This document shows, in pieces, positions 54,253 to 62,905 of a stretch of 64,000 bases of DNA. The position numbers were made by a program, and so were the translations under genes. The stretch is from Planctomycetaceae bacterium (GTDB lineage: Bacteria > Planctomycetota > Planctomycetia > Pirellulales > Pirellulaceae): contig PBSM01000178.1 in NCBI GenBank assembly GCA_002726245.1, positions 1 to 64,000 of the forward strand, written 5' to 3'. Numbering within the stretch: the stretch's first letter is position 1; the number at the start of each line of letters is the position of its first letter. The notes under the pieces are model-generated. The model was not told where the DNA came from and ran no database searches. It saw only the letters and a list, made by a program, of their open reading frames with translations.

Positions 54253-56654
54253 ACACTTGGCTGCTTCGGTTTGGTTTTTGCTTTCGGTTCCGACGCGATG
54301 TAGACGGCGTCCTCAGGACAGACCTGGTAGCACGTGTCGCATCGCGTGCAGAGATCCAAATCGATCGTGTGTATCTCGTAGGGCGTCATCGGAATGGCAT
54401 CCACCGGGCAGTTCTGCGAACAGAGCGTGCAGCCGATACATTTGTCGTTGATGCGATAGTCGATCAGGTCGAGGCACCTTCCGGCCGGGCAATATCCCTT
54501 GATGTGCGATTCGTACTCTTCGCGGAAGTACTTCAGTGTCGAAAGCACCGGATTCGGCGCCGTCTTGCCAAGTCCGCAGATGCTTCCAGCGCCAACCATC
54601 TTGGACAGTTCTTCGAGTTGCTCAAGGTCGCCTTTTTTCCCTTTGCCGATGCAGAGCCGGTCGAGGATGTCGAGCATTCGCTTGGTGCCGACTCGGCAGA
54701 ACGTACACTTGCCGCAAGACTGGTCCTGGGTGAAGCGCAAGAAATAGCGGGCGATATCGACCATGCAGTCCTTGTCGTCCAGCACCACGAGCCCGCCGCT
54801 TCCCATGATCGAGCCGACGGCAGCCAGCGACTCGTAATCGATCTGTGTATCAGCCAACTCGGCCGGCACGCAGCCGCCTGAAGGCCCGCCGATCTGGACG
54901 GCTTTGAAAGTTCGTCCCGGTTCGGCACCGCCACCGATTTCCTCAACGATCTGTCGAACCGTGACTCCCATCGGCACTTCGATCAGCCCGCCGTTGCGCA
55001 CTTTGCCGGCCAGCGCGAAGACCTTGGTCCCTTTGCTTGTTTCGGTGCCCAGCTTGGCAAGCTCCGCACCGCCGTGCTGCAGAATCCAAGGGATCGTGGA
55101 AAACGTCTCGACGTTGTTGATCAGTGTCGGCTTTTCCCACAGGCCGCTTTCCGCCGGGAAAGGCGGTCGCAGCCGTGGGTTTCCTCGATGTCCTTCGATC
55201 GAGTGAATCAGGGCGGTTTCTTCTCCGCAGATGAAGGCACCAGCCCCCTCGCGAACGTCCATCTTCAAACTGAAGTCGCTACCCATGACGGAATCGCCCA
55301 GGATGCCTCGTTCCTCGCAGATGCCAATCGCCTGTCGGACTCGTTTCACCGCCAGCGGATACTCGGCCCGGATGTAGAAGATGGCCTCTTGCGAGCCGAG
55401 CGTGTAGGCGGCGATCGCCATGCCTTCGATGACGCGATACGGAATCGACTCCAGCAGCATGCGGTCCATGAACGCCCCGGGATCGCCCTCGTCGCCGTTG
55501 CAGATGACGTACTTGGTCGGATTGTCCTGGGCCCGCACGGCCCGCCACTTGCGATGAGTCGGAAAACCAGCCCCGCCTCGACCCCGCAGCCCGCTGGTCT
55601 CGACTTCGTCGAGAATCTGTTCGGGCTCGAGATCGGCGAGGCACTTCTTCAGGGCGACGAAACCGTCGTGGCGAACGTACTCGTCGAAGTCCAGCGGATC
55701 GACCACGTCCAGCAGATCCATCGTCAGGTGCTTTTGTGGACCGATGAACGAACACATCGGCCCGTCGCGGGCATCGCAGTGTTTTTCAAGGGCGTCCTTT
55801 TCTTCGTCCGAATGGAAGCGATCGAGAAGTCGCGACGCGGCGTAGCGGATTGGCCGAAAGATCCCGCTGGGCTTGAAGTGTTTCAGAACAATGTGACGAG
55901 CCATCGCCGGCTCGACATTGGTATAGATTTGAGAAGTTCCGTCGGGCGCGATCAGTTCTACCAGCGGTGTCTTGTGACAAATCCCGGTACAGCCGACCTG
56001 CTTCACAAAGCCGGCCCCGCCAGTTGCATCCAGCACGTCGCAGAGCGCGTCGTGGACCTTGTCGCTGCCCAGGGCAAGGCAACACGACCCTAAACCGATG
56101 CGGACTTCCGTCGTGCCGACACCACACGGCTGCGCGATGGGTCGGTGAACGGCCGGTTTCTTGACGAACTCAGCCTGGTCGAATTCCTTGAGCACTCGCG
56201 GCGCCGTCTGGGCCGTGACATGGCCGAAGGTCGCCTCGTCGATCTGGACGACCGGGCCAAGCGTGCAACATCCCAGGCAAGCGACCTTCTGCACCGTGAA
56301 TTCACCATCGGCATCGGTGTCTTGCCGCGGAGCAAGTTCCAGCTTGTGCCGGATCGCGTCATCGACCAAGCCGGCTCCTTTGACATGACACGCCGTCCCC
56401 ATGCAAACGCTGATCATGTGCCGGCCGACCGGCTGGTGGCGGAAGTGGTCGTAGAACGTCGAAACGCCCATGATCGAGGCGGGGGTGATATCGGTCAGTT
56501 CGCAAACCCGCTCCAACGCCTCTTGGGGCAAGTAGCGATACTCTTCTTGCACCGCCTGCAAGATCGGAATCACGACGTCGGGCGCGCCGCCGATATCCTC
56601 GACGATGCGGTTGATGGGTGTGAGGTCGAGTTGGTTTGTTGCCGTTGAGATCAT
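54231..56654 (-). CDS. NuoE-NuoF-ferredoxin fusion, bifurcating transhydrogenase subunit-like (StnAB-like)
   Basis: 807 residues, cytoplasmic. NuoE-like thioredoxin-fold [2Fe-2S] domain at about 1-165 (CMGTACHVKGAG, KVACLGCCTLGP). A second [2Fe-2S] domain about 185-250 (LGSCCLALGS, VGCTGICHKTP). NuoF core about 330-700 with NADH loop RGRGGAGFPTHRKW, FMN loop NGDEGDPGAFMDR and [4Fe-4S] CGKCTFCRVGTKRM. C-terminal 2x[4Fe-4S] ferredoxin (CIGCTLCSQNCP, CTRCDTCYQVCP). Stn/HydBC-type bifurcating enzymes have these modules, usually as separate NuoE and NuoF subunits; no hydrogenase or formate dehydrogenase catalytic subunit is nearby. Partner: 51417-53054. The stop codon lies in a REP repeat. Confidence 0.87.
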   Translation of the reverse strand: MISTATNQLDLTPINRIVEDIGGAPDVVIPILQAVQEEYRYLPQEALERVCELTDITPASIMGVSTFYDHFRHQPVGRHMISVCMGTACHVKGAGLVDDAIRHKLELAPRQDTDADGEFTVQKVACLGCCTLGPVVQIDEATFGHVTAQTAPRVLKEFDQAEFVKKPAVHRPIAQPCGVGTTEVRIGLGSCCLALGSDKVHDALCDVLDATGGAGFVKQVGCTGICHKTPLVELIAPDGTSQIYTNVEPAMARHIVLKHFKPSGIFRPIRYAASRLLDRFHSDEEKDALEKHCDARDGPMCSFIGPQKHLTMDLLDVVDPLDFDEYVRHDGFVALKKCLADLEPEQILDEVETSGLRGRGGAGFPTHRKWRAVRAQDNPTKYVICNGDEGDPGAFMDRMLLESIPYRVIEGMAIAAYTLGSQEAIFYIRAEYPLAVKRVRQAIGICEERGILGDSVMGSDFSLKMDVREGAGAFICGEETALIHSIEGHRGNPRLRPPFPAESGLWEKPTLINNVETFSTIPWILQHGGAELAKLGTETSKGTKVFALAGKVRNGGLIEVPMGVTVRQIVEEIGGGAEPGRTFKAVQIGGPSGGCVPAELADTQIDYESLAAVGSIMGSGGLVVLDDKDCMVDIARYFLRFTQDQSCGKCTFCRVGTKRMLDILDRLCIGKGKKGDLEQLEELSKMVGAGSICGLGKTAPNPVLSTLKYFREEYESHIKGYCPAGRCLDLIDYRINDKCIGCTLCSQNCPVDAIPMTPYEIHTIDLDLCTRCDTCYQVCPEDAVYIASEPKAKTKPKQPSVPTALAR

Positions 56655-56661
56655 CTGGTCC

Positions 56662-56824
56662 TAAACCCGAAACTCGAAGCTCGAAATCCGAAACAAATCC
56701 CAAATCCGAATTCACGATGTTCGAAACTCATCAGGATCATGAGTGCCTCTGCAGAACGCTCTTGAGAGTACCTTCTCTGTTCTTCATTTTGCGTCATTCG
56801 GATTTGTTTCGAGTTTCGGGTTTA
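56662..56824. repeat. interrupted inverted repeat upstream of the NuoE-NuoF fusion
   Basis: TAAACCCGAAACTCGAA (from about 56662) and AAACAAATCC pair with GGATTTGTTTCGAGTTTCGG (up to 56824); the left arm has a 12-nt extra segment. The sequence between (about 56711-56790) shows nothing else recognisable. Confidence 0.75.
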
Positions 56825-56827
56825 CGT

Positions 56828-57384
56828 TTACGCATCGTCCTGCGCTTCGTTCATCAAATCATCGAACCGCGATTCCAAGTCCGGCGCGTATTGCTGGAGA
56901 TAATCGCGGATACGCTTGCAATTCACCCCGGCTTTGATCAATTCGACCACTCCATTTGGTCTCGACGCCGGCTCGCGACAAGCTTCATGTAAATCAAGAC
57001 TTCGTCGGGAACAACAGCGATTCCCTCGCTGACAGGAGCACGTTCGAACACCTGCTCCATTTGCGGCCCCAGGGAGACGGGCGACAAATAGTCAATTTGA
57101 ATACCATCCACCTCAATTGGAACGCCGGCCTTGAAAGTTGCCAACGTTCCGTGGTGTTCGAATGCCTCGTCGCCGACCAAAAACTTGACATCGGCAGTTG
57201 TGCGGATGTAACCGTAAGCTCCGACGGCAAGCCCGCCTGCCAGCGTGTGCCGGATGCCGAGATGTTCCAATTGTGCCGACGTTTTCATCGCCGCGTCGCG
57301 CACGTTCGGAGATACAAATCGAAATACGTCCGTGAGGCTCATAGCAACACGACGCCGGGGTGTTCGCGGATAGGATATATGCAT
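56828..57384 (-). pseudogene. nucleotidyltransferase-like gene with a 3' frameshift
   Basis: ATG 57384 (or the more family-like 57342, MSLTDVFRFVSPNV) reads GIRHTLAGGLAVGAYGYIRT and TTADVKFLV, a minimal nucleotidyltransferase pattern related to AbiEii/DUF6036-type proteins, and stops at TGA 56938. A one-base shift near 56942-56952 restores VVELIKAGVNCKRIRDYLQ and YAPDLESRFDDLM to TAA 56828, the expected helical C-terminus. Product when repaired: about 170-185 residues. No toxin or antitoxin partner is recognisable next to it. It is a pseudogene or an assembly base error. It lies between the propeller operon and the transhydrogenase. Confidence 0.55.
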
Positions 57385-57500
57385 CGGGATTTGACCAACC
57401 GAACGGAGAAACTCAACGCTTCAATCATAATGCAACCTTTCCCATTCATCCAGCAATGACGATGCTCCAAGTTTGATCCGTAGTTCGACTCTCTTAAGGC

Positions 57501-60500
57501 TCATTCGCTTTCCGTGGTTGCTTTCCCAATGCAAAACAGGTGTTCATTTCCTCGTATGTAAATCCGCCCATCCTGAAAGGCCGGACTGGTCGCGCACTCT
57601 TCACCCAGCTTGGCTTCCGCGATCCGTTTGCATTCATCGCGAGTGGGTTCGACAATCCACGCCGTGCCTTCTTTGCTGAACAGGTAGACGTGGTTGCCGA
57701 CCAAGCTTGGAGACGAAAGGAAATCAGCTTCAAAATCCTCCTCCCACAACGGGTCTCCCCCTTCGCTCTTGTCGAAGCAGGCCAGTGTGCCGTACGAGAC
57801 CATTACCAAAACAAACTCGTCCGTGGCCAGTGGGCTGCAGGTGTCTGGCAGCCCAACATCGACGCTCCACTGGACGTGCGTCTCCGTCACGTCGCCGCTT
57901 CCCCCAGCTCGAATCGCCGATAAAGCGGCATAATCGTTTCCCGCGAAGACCGTGCCCTTGGAGTAGATCGGCGAAGGGCCAACTTCGGCGGGCGCCAGGC
58001 AGTTGGCTCGCCAGAGGTCCTCGCCCGAGTCCGCCGAGTTCGCGAAAACCCAGGGGTCGCTACAGGTGATGATCTGCGGCTGGCCTTCATGCTCCACAAC
58101 GATGGGCGAACACCAGGAGGCGGGAACTGCACGGGGAACCTCCCACATCGTCTCGCCCGTTGCGCCGTTCAGGGCCAGCAACTTCGAGAGGTCGTCTTTG
58201 GCCGATCCCTGATCGAACTGGACAATCACACGATCTTTGTGCGTCGCCAGCGACGAGGAGTGGCCGTAGTTGTTTTTGGGAATCCCCAGCGAGAGGCTCC
58301 AAACTTCGTTTCCTGAAAAGTCGAAGGCCGCCACGTCGCCCGTAGCAAACATCGCATACACGAGCCGTCCGTCGGTTGCCATGGTCGGTGCCGCGTAACC
58401 GGTGTCTTGGTTAACCTTGATCGGCTTGCCGGTGTCCGGTGATTTGCCGGTCACCTCTTTTTGCCAGAGGATTTTTCCGCTGGTCGTATCGAAGCAATAT
58501 ACTTCGCGGCGGTCCGCTGTCGCGCCGCTGAGAAAGGCACGGTCCTTCCAAACGATGGGCGAATTGGCGCCCGGCAGCGGCGTCGGAGTCTTCCACAGAA
58601 TCCCCTTGCCCGACGTACCGTCCCACTCGGCAGGCACATTGGCATGGGAGGAAACGCCCGATCCATCCGGCCCGCGAAAGCTCGGCCAACTTTGCCGATA
58701 TTCTTCCGCTGCCGGCAATTCGGGGAGCAAGGCGAGTTTGGTGCCTGCAGGCGTCGTCACTTTTTCCGGTGACTGCGCCGGTTCTCCAATGCAAAACAAG
58801 TGCTCCTTTCCCCGGATGAAGATGCTTCCAGCTTGAAAGGCCGGACTGGTCACGCACTCCTCGCCCATATCGGCCTCAGCGATTCGTTTACATTCGTCGC
58901 GCGTAGGCTCGACGATCAACACATTGCCTTCCAGGCCAAAAAGATAAACGCGATCGCCGACCAAACTTGGCGAGGAAGTGAAATCGGCCCCCAGATCCTC
59001 TTCCCACAACGGGTCGCCGCCTTTGTTTTTGTCGTAACAGGTCAACAGACCGAAGGACATCAGCAGCACAAACGCGTCGGTGACCAGCGGGCTGCATGTG
59101 TCCGGCATATTGAAATCAGAACTCCATAGCACGTGTGTGTCCGTCACGTCGCCACTTCCATCCGCGCGAATCGCCGACAAGGCCGCCGCGTCGTTTGCCA
59201 CGAAAACGGTCCCATCGACGTAGACCGGCGAAGGACCGACTTCGGCACGCTCAAAGCAGTTTGCCCGCCAGATTTCTTTTCCGTCTTGCGGCGAGTTGGC
59301 GATCACCCAGGGGTCTCCACAGGTGATGATCTGCGGCTGACCGTCGTGCTCGATGACGATGGGCGATGACCAGGAAGATGGCATCGCTCGCTTTACCTCC
59401 CAGACGATGTCGCCGGTGAGGCCGTCGATGGCCAGCAGTTTCGAGAGGTCGTCTCTGGCAGTGCCCTGGTCGAATTGGAGGATCACCGCACCGTTGTGCG
59501 TCGTCAGCGATGTAGAATGCCCGTACGAGTTCTTGGGCACGCCCAGCGAACGGCTCCACAATTCGTTCCCCGCAAAGTCGAGGGCCACCAGGTCGCCGGT
59601 GGCGAACATGGCAAACACGAAGCGGCCATCGGTGGCCATCGTGGGGGCCGCGTATCCAGTATCCTGGTTAACCTTGGGCGGCTCGCTGCCTTCCGCTGCG
59701 ACGCCGACGACATCTTTTTGCCACAGTATTTTTCCGCTGGCCGCATCGATACAGTACACCTCGCGCCGCTCTTCGGTCGCGCCGCTGAGAAAAACGCGGT
59801 CCCTCCAGACGATCGGTGAGTTGACGCCCGGTAGCGGGATGGAAGTCTTCCAGGCGATTCCCTCGCCCGTTGCTCCGTCCCACGAGGTCGGCACGTTGGC
59901 ATACCTTGAAATGCCCGATCCATCCGGTCCCCGAAAGCTCGGCCAGCTTTGGCGCAGTTCTTCCGGCGCCGGCAACTCAGGGACGGCAGGCTCCGTCGTA
60001 ACGACAAGGTTGTCTGCAACTTCCCCCACTTCATTTTCTTTGTTGGCTTGTTCGCGCAATGCCGCCAATTCTTCCAGCGTTGCGGGCAGCGCACTTGGTG
60101 AGCTTGCCTTCATCGCCCACGTCGTTCCAAACAGAGCCAAAATAAGCACCGCGACCGCCCACAGGCCAGAGCGACTCAATCGTTCGTCGGAATCCGGTCC
60201 AGATTCCTTGGGCTTGGGCGCGGGAAGCTTTCTGCGAATCGTCGCCGCCCACTTGCCCATGATCAAAGTCAACGCAATCCCGCCCAAAAGAAGATAGGAA
60301 CCGGTCTCGGTGAACTGCTGTTCGCGGAAATACTCTTGCCTCAATGCGAAATCGAGGTTGCGGATTTCTTCCCGCAGCGCATCGTTGTTTGGTTCCTCGA
60401 CAAATTGTTCGCGGAGCGCAACGAACTGCGGCGCATCGAGCGGCACTTTCGCGAGCCGATTGGAAGCATCGACCAGCAGCAGCACGCAGACTAGCGCTGA

Positions 60501-60560
60501 AAACACCGCTGCCACGATGGCGGTCGTCAGGATCGCGCGATAGCTAATGAGGGCTTTCAT
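57501..60560 (-). CDS. membrane-anchored protein with two tandem PQQ-type propellers
   Basis: 1019 residues; the ATG overlaps the preceding stop as ATGA. Transmembrane segments lie near 10-30, 88-104 and about 132-150, then two propeller domains of about 400 residues each: the first from about 195 (SWPSFRGPDGSGISRYANVP), the second from about 615 (SWPSFRGPDGSGVSSHANVP). The copies are highly similar throughout (NQDTGYAAPTMATDG and IRAxGSGDVTxTHV appear twice), so a whole-domain tandem duplication occurred; the DNA copies are about 57.50-58.73 and 58.76-59.98 kb. The propellers should face the periplasm. No quinoprotein catalytic residues were recognised. It is last in a five-gene coupled operon. 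Confidence 0.87.
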   Translation of the reverse strand: MKALISYRAILTTAIVAAVFSALVCVLLLVDASNRLAKVPLDAPQFVALREQFVEEPNNDALREEIRNLDFALRQEYFREQQFTETGSYLLLGGIALTLIMGKWAATIRRKLPAPKPKESGPDSDERLSRSGLWAVAVLILALFGTTWAMKASSPSALPATLEELAALREQANKENEVGEVADNLVVTTEPAVPELPAPEELRQSWPSFRGPDGSGISRYANVPTSWDGATGEGIAWKTSIPLPGVNSPIVWRDRVFLSGATEERREVYCIDAASGKILWQKDVVGVAAEGSEPPKVNQDTGYAAPTMATDGRFVFAMFATGDLVALDFAGNELWSRSLGVPKNSYGHSTSLTTHNGAVILQFDQGTARDDLSKLLAIDGLTGDIVWEVKRAMPSSWSSPIVIEHDGQPQIITCGDPWVIANSPQDGKEIWRANCFERAEVGPSPVYVDGTVFVANDAAALSAIRADGSGDVTDTHVLWSSDFNMPDTCSPLVTDAFVLLMSFGLLTCYDKNKGGDPLWEEDLGADFTSSPSLVGDRVYLFGLEGNVLIVEPTRDECKRIAEADMGEECVTSPAFQAGSIFIRGKEHLFCIGEPAQSPEKVTTPAGTKLALLPELPAAEEYRQSWPSFRGPDGSGVSSHANVPAEWDGTSGKGILWKTPTPLPGANSPIVWKDRAFLSGATADRREVYCFDTTSGKILWQKEVTGKSPDTGKPIKVNQDTGYAAPTMATDGRLVYAMFATGDVAAFDFSGNEVWSLSLGIPKNNYGHSSSLATHKDRVIVQFDQGSAKDDLSKLLALNGATGETMWEVPRAVPASWCSPIVVEHEGQPQIITCSDPWVFANSADSGEDLWRANCLAPAEVGPSPIYSKGTVFAGNDYAALSAIRAGGSGDVTETHVQWSVDVGLPDTCSPLATDEFVLVMVSYGTLACFDKSEGGDPLWEEDFEADFLSSPSLVGNHVYLFSKEGTAWIVEPTRDECKRIAEAKLGEECATSPAFQDGRIYIRGNEHLFCIGKATTESE

Positions 60561-62038
60561 TCCATCTTCTCCCGCACTTCGGAAAGCTGCACCAGTGGAG
60601 AACTTGGCGCCGGCTCATAACCCGGAACGACCTCGGAGATGTCCTCGATCAAACCGAGTCTCACCTTTTCAACCGGACAGTACCAATAACAACGGCCGCA
60701 CGAAACGCATCCCGCACGATCCGCTTGGTAATCGTCACGGCGGCGGCGAAGGGACAAATGAACCAGTTTGATGCCGATGACGATTCCCGTCCATGCGCCC
60801 AGCAAACCGCCGAACCTGACGAATCGACTGCGCCGCTCGATGGCCGCCGCGTAAAGATCGTCTACCGAACGGCCGGTGCCTCGGAAAGCGTCGCTGGCGT
60901 CGGTCGTGTTCTCCGCCACGCCCGTCTCTTCGAGCCGCACCTGTTCCGCCAGACGCGATTCAGGATGCCATTGCGCCAGTGGCACGGCGATTATCGTACC
61001 CAAACCGGCGAACAACGCGATGACGACCGGTGCGGCCAGCAAAGCTATGCCCAGTTGTCGCTTACCCTTTTTTCGCTTGCCGGTCGATTGCATCACGGTG
61101 GGCGGGTGAATCGCTCCGTAGGGACAGACGTCTTCACAGAGTTGGCAGTTAATGCACGTGTCAGGCGGAATGCTCAAACGCCACTTGGAAAAACAAGACA
61201 GCACGCGCAGCATCGCACCGTAAGGGCAGAGGTAACGGCAATAAGGACGGCCGACGAACAACCCCAACACCAGAATCGAGCTGCCGAAGATCAGCATATC
61301 GGTGTTTCCGCCCAACCGGAAAAAGGGGATGAACGGATCGTACCGGCAAATAATAAAGCCCGTGCGCGTAGCGGCGAAAATGACCGCCGCACCGAGATAG
61401 AGGTACGCCACCAGCCCTAACGAATGATCCAGCCACCTGGGCACGGCGACTGTGCGCACCGCGATCAATTCCTGCATCGCGCCCAGCGGACACACCGACG
61501 CGCAAAACGTGCGGCCAAAGAAAAGCGTGAATACTAAGGGCAGGATGAAAAAGGCCACCACCGTTAACGGCACAACGTAGCTGGGGTCAAAGATCGCAAG
61601 AGCAATATTCTGCGTGGCCCCGATCGGACAAACGCACCCTTGCCGCCAGAAACCAAACCAGATCAAGGACGCGATCGTCAGCAGAAGTACGTTTCGCCGC
61701 GAGCGCGACACCAGTGTGAAATACGACGCCAGGCTCAAGGCAACCAGAAGAATCGCGATGTCCCAGAAAGTCCCAACCTCGCCATCGACGTTCGGAACAC
61801 TCGCAGTGGGAATTGGGTGATCGGAGAACTCAGGTACAGGGAACTTGAGTTCAGGGACTTCGTCCGCGATGACGCTGCCGGCCAGCGCGACGAGGAAAAT
61901 CGACAGCAAGCTCGCGCGAAACAGCCTGCTGCTAGCCTGCGTTTGAAGACCCCGCAGGACAGGCACTCCTGCCCGTTTTCGTGCAGGAGTGTCCGTCCTT
62001 CGCGGAATAGATCGAGTTCTCAAGCAGGGTCTAGCCAT
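60557..62038 (-). CDS. NapH/NosR-like membrane [4Fe-4S] protein
   Basis: 493 residues from ATG 62038, which overlaps the ferredoxin stop as ATGGCTAG; GTG 62050 is an alternative. Signal/TM around 45-62 is followed by a short loop, then several TM helices bearing paired cysteine motifs: CVCPIG, CASVCPLGAMQEL and CRYLCPYGAMLRVL at the membrane face. Ferredoxin-type clusters follow in CINCQLCEDVCPYGA and CVSCGRCYWYCPVEKV near the C-terminus. It lacks the N-terminal FMN-binding domain of NosR, so it is closer to NapH/RdxA-like electron-transfer proteins. It probably passes electrons between the quinone pool or cytoplasm and the Tat-type ferredoxin encoded upstream. Donor and acceptor are unknown. 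Confidence 0.83.
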   Translation of the reverse strand: MARPCLRTRSIPRRTDTPARKRAGVPVLRGLQTQASSRLFRASLLSIFLVALAGSVIADEVPELKFPVPEFSDHPIPTASVPNVDGEVGTFWDIAILLVALSLASYFTLVSRSRRNVLLLTIASLIWFGFWRQGCVCPIGATQNIALAIFDPSYVVPLTVVAFFILPLVFTLFFGRTFCASVCPLGAMQELIAVRTVAVPRWLDHSLGLVAYLYLGAAVIFAATRTGFIICRYDPFIPFFRLGGNTDMLIFGSSILVLGLFVGRPYCRYLCPYGAMLRVLSCFSKWRLSIPPDTCINCQLCEDVCPYGAIHPPTVMQSTGKRKKGKRQLGIALLAAPVVIALFAGLGTIIAVPLAQWHPESRLAEQVRLEETGVAENTTDASDAFRGTGRSVDDLYAAAIERRSRFVRFGGLLGAWTGIVIGIKLVHLSLRRRRDDYQADRAGCVSCGRCYWYCPVEKVRLGLIEDISEVVPGYEPAPSSPLVQLSEVREKME

Positions 62039-62681
62039 CCGTTTGAACACGGTTGATCAGTTGCTGCGCCGCTTGGTCCGAATTCTCCGCCTTTTGCTGA
62101 ATCACACCCACCACGGCCCGCTTCATCCGGTACGGCTTGTCGGACGGGACTTGCACGAACGCGTCGCTGGGACAGGCCACCGCGATGGCACACTCGTTAC
62201 AATTGACGCAGCGATCGTGCATGACCTGCAGGTAGAGCGATCCGTTCATCAGGGCACATCCCTTGACGCACATGGCGCAGCCAATGCACGCGTCGGTGTC
62301 GATCTCGTATTCGTAGAAGTTCTGGCCCGCCTTTCCTTCGACGAAAGTCCGGATGACTGCCTCGGTCGGACAAAGCAAATCCTCGGCGGCTGTATCTCGA
62401 CTGTCGAGCCCTTCCAGCGTGTAGTAGCCGGTGCAACGGTTGCAGTAGCCACACATGTCGAAACACTGGACGCACTTGACCGCTGACTCGTCCAGCACGC
62501 AATAGGTGGCACAATTGCCACACGCGACACACTTGTCCGGATCAATCTGCCAACGGGACTCGCTGGCGTACCCGCGGCGTCCGGCCAAGAATCCGCCCAG
62601 CGTACCCACGGCCACAACTCCGGCCACGCGTACGCCATCGGCGAGGAAACCGCGACGGTCCTGCTGATGCTCCGTTGCCAT
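62031..62681 (-). CDS. Tat-type multi-[4Fe-4S] ferredoxin (NrfC/HycB-like)
   Basis: 216 residues. GAGGAG lies upstream and the ATG overlaps the previous stop as TGATG. The N-terminus DRRGFLADGVRVAGVVAVG resembles a twin-arginine signal or anchor, placing the protein outside the cytoplasmic membrane. Cysteine-rich motifs are CVACGNCATYC, CVQCFDMCGYCNRC, CIGCAMCVKGC and CVNCNECAIAVACP, enough for about four clusters. It is probably the electron carrier docking to the NapH/NosR-like protein encoded next. No molybdopterin or cytochrome catalytic subunit accompanies it in the window, which is unusual. Confidence 0.82.
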   Translation of the reverse strand: MATEHQQDRRGFLADGVRVAGVVAVGTLGGFLAGRRGYASESRWQIDPDKCVACGNCATYCVLDESAVKCVQCFDMCGYCNRCTGYYTLEGLDSRDTAAEDLLCPTEAVIRTFVEGKAGQNFYEYEIDTDACIGCAMCVKGCALMNGSLYLQVMHDRCVNCNECAIAVACPSDAFVQVPSDKPYRMKRAVVGVIQQKAENSDQAAQQLINRVQTDG

Positions 62682-62905
62682 CAGGTGCTCCTCTCATCTT
62701 GCGATTGTCTGCTCTCTTCCGCTCTAGGAAGCCCGCAGTGAGTAAAGACACCACAGCTCTTACACGGCGATTCTGGGCGGATGCATCCGCCGTTTAGCCT
62801 GCGCACCAGCAGGTTCAACGACAGGATGGAGATCGCACCCAGGATGACACGCCGACCGAGACGGACCAACCACTGGCGACGTTCGAGTTCTTCTTTGCCA
62901 GCCAT
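62681..62905 (-). CDS. small one-TM cysteine protein in the iron-sulfur operon
   Basis: 74 residues from ATG 62905, which overlaps the upstream stop as TGATG; its own stop overlaps the next ATG the same way, so it is almost certainly translated. A basic start (RRQWLVRLGRR), one hydrophobic helix (ILGAISILSLNLLV) and a C-terminal cluster CIRPESPCKSCGVFTHC give four cysteines that could bind a metal or a cluster. I do not recognise the family. Its place between an NHL propeller and a Tat-type ferredoxin suggests a role in assembly or electron transfer at the membrane. Confidence 0.72.
   Translation of the reverse strand: MAGKEELERRQWLVRLGRRVILGAISILSLNLLVRRLNGGCIRPESPCKSCGVFTHCGLPRAEESRQSQDERST

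Noticed and set aside
51417-56654. Complex I (Nuo) operon
   Set aside because: Only NuoE/NuoF-like modules occur; there are no membrane Nuo subunits, and the GltD-like flavoprotein and extra ferredoxin domains point to a soluble bifurcating enzyme.
60557-62038. NosR for nitrous oxide reduction
   Set aside because: The N-terminal FMN-binding domain is missing and no nosZ or nosDFY is in the window.
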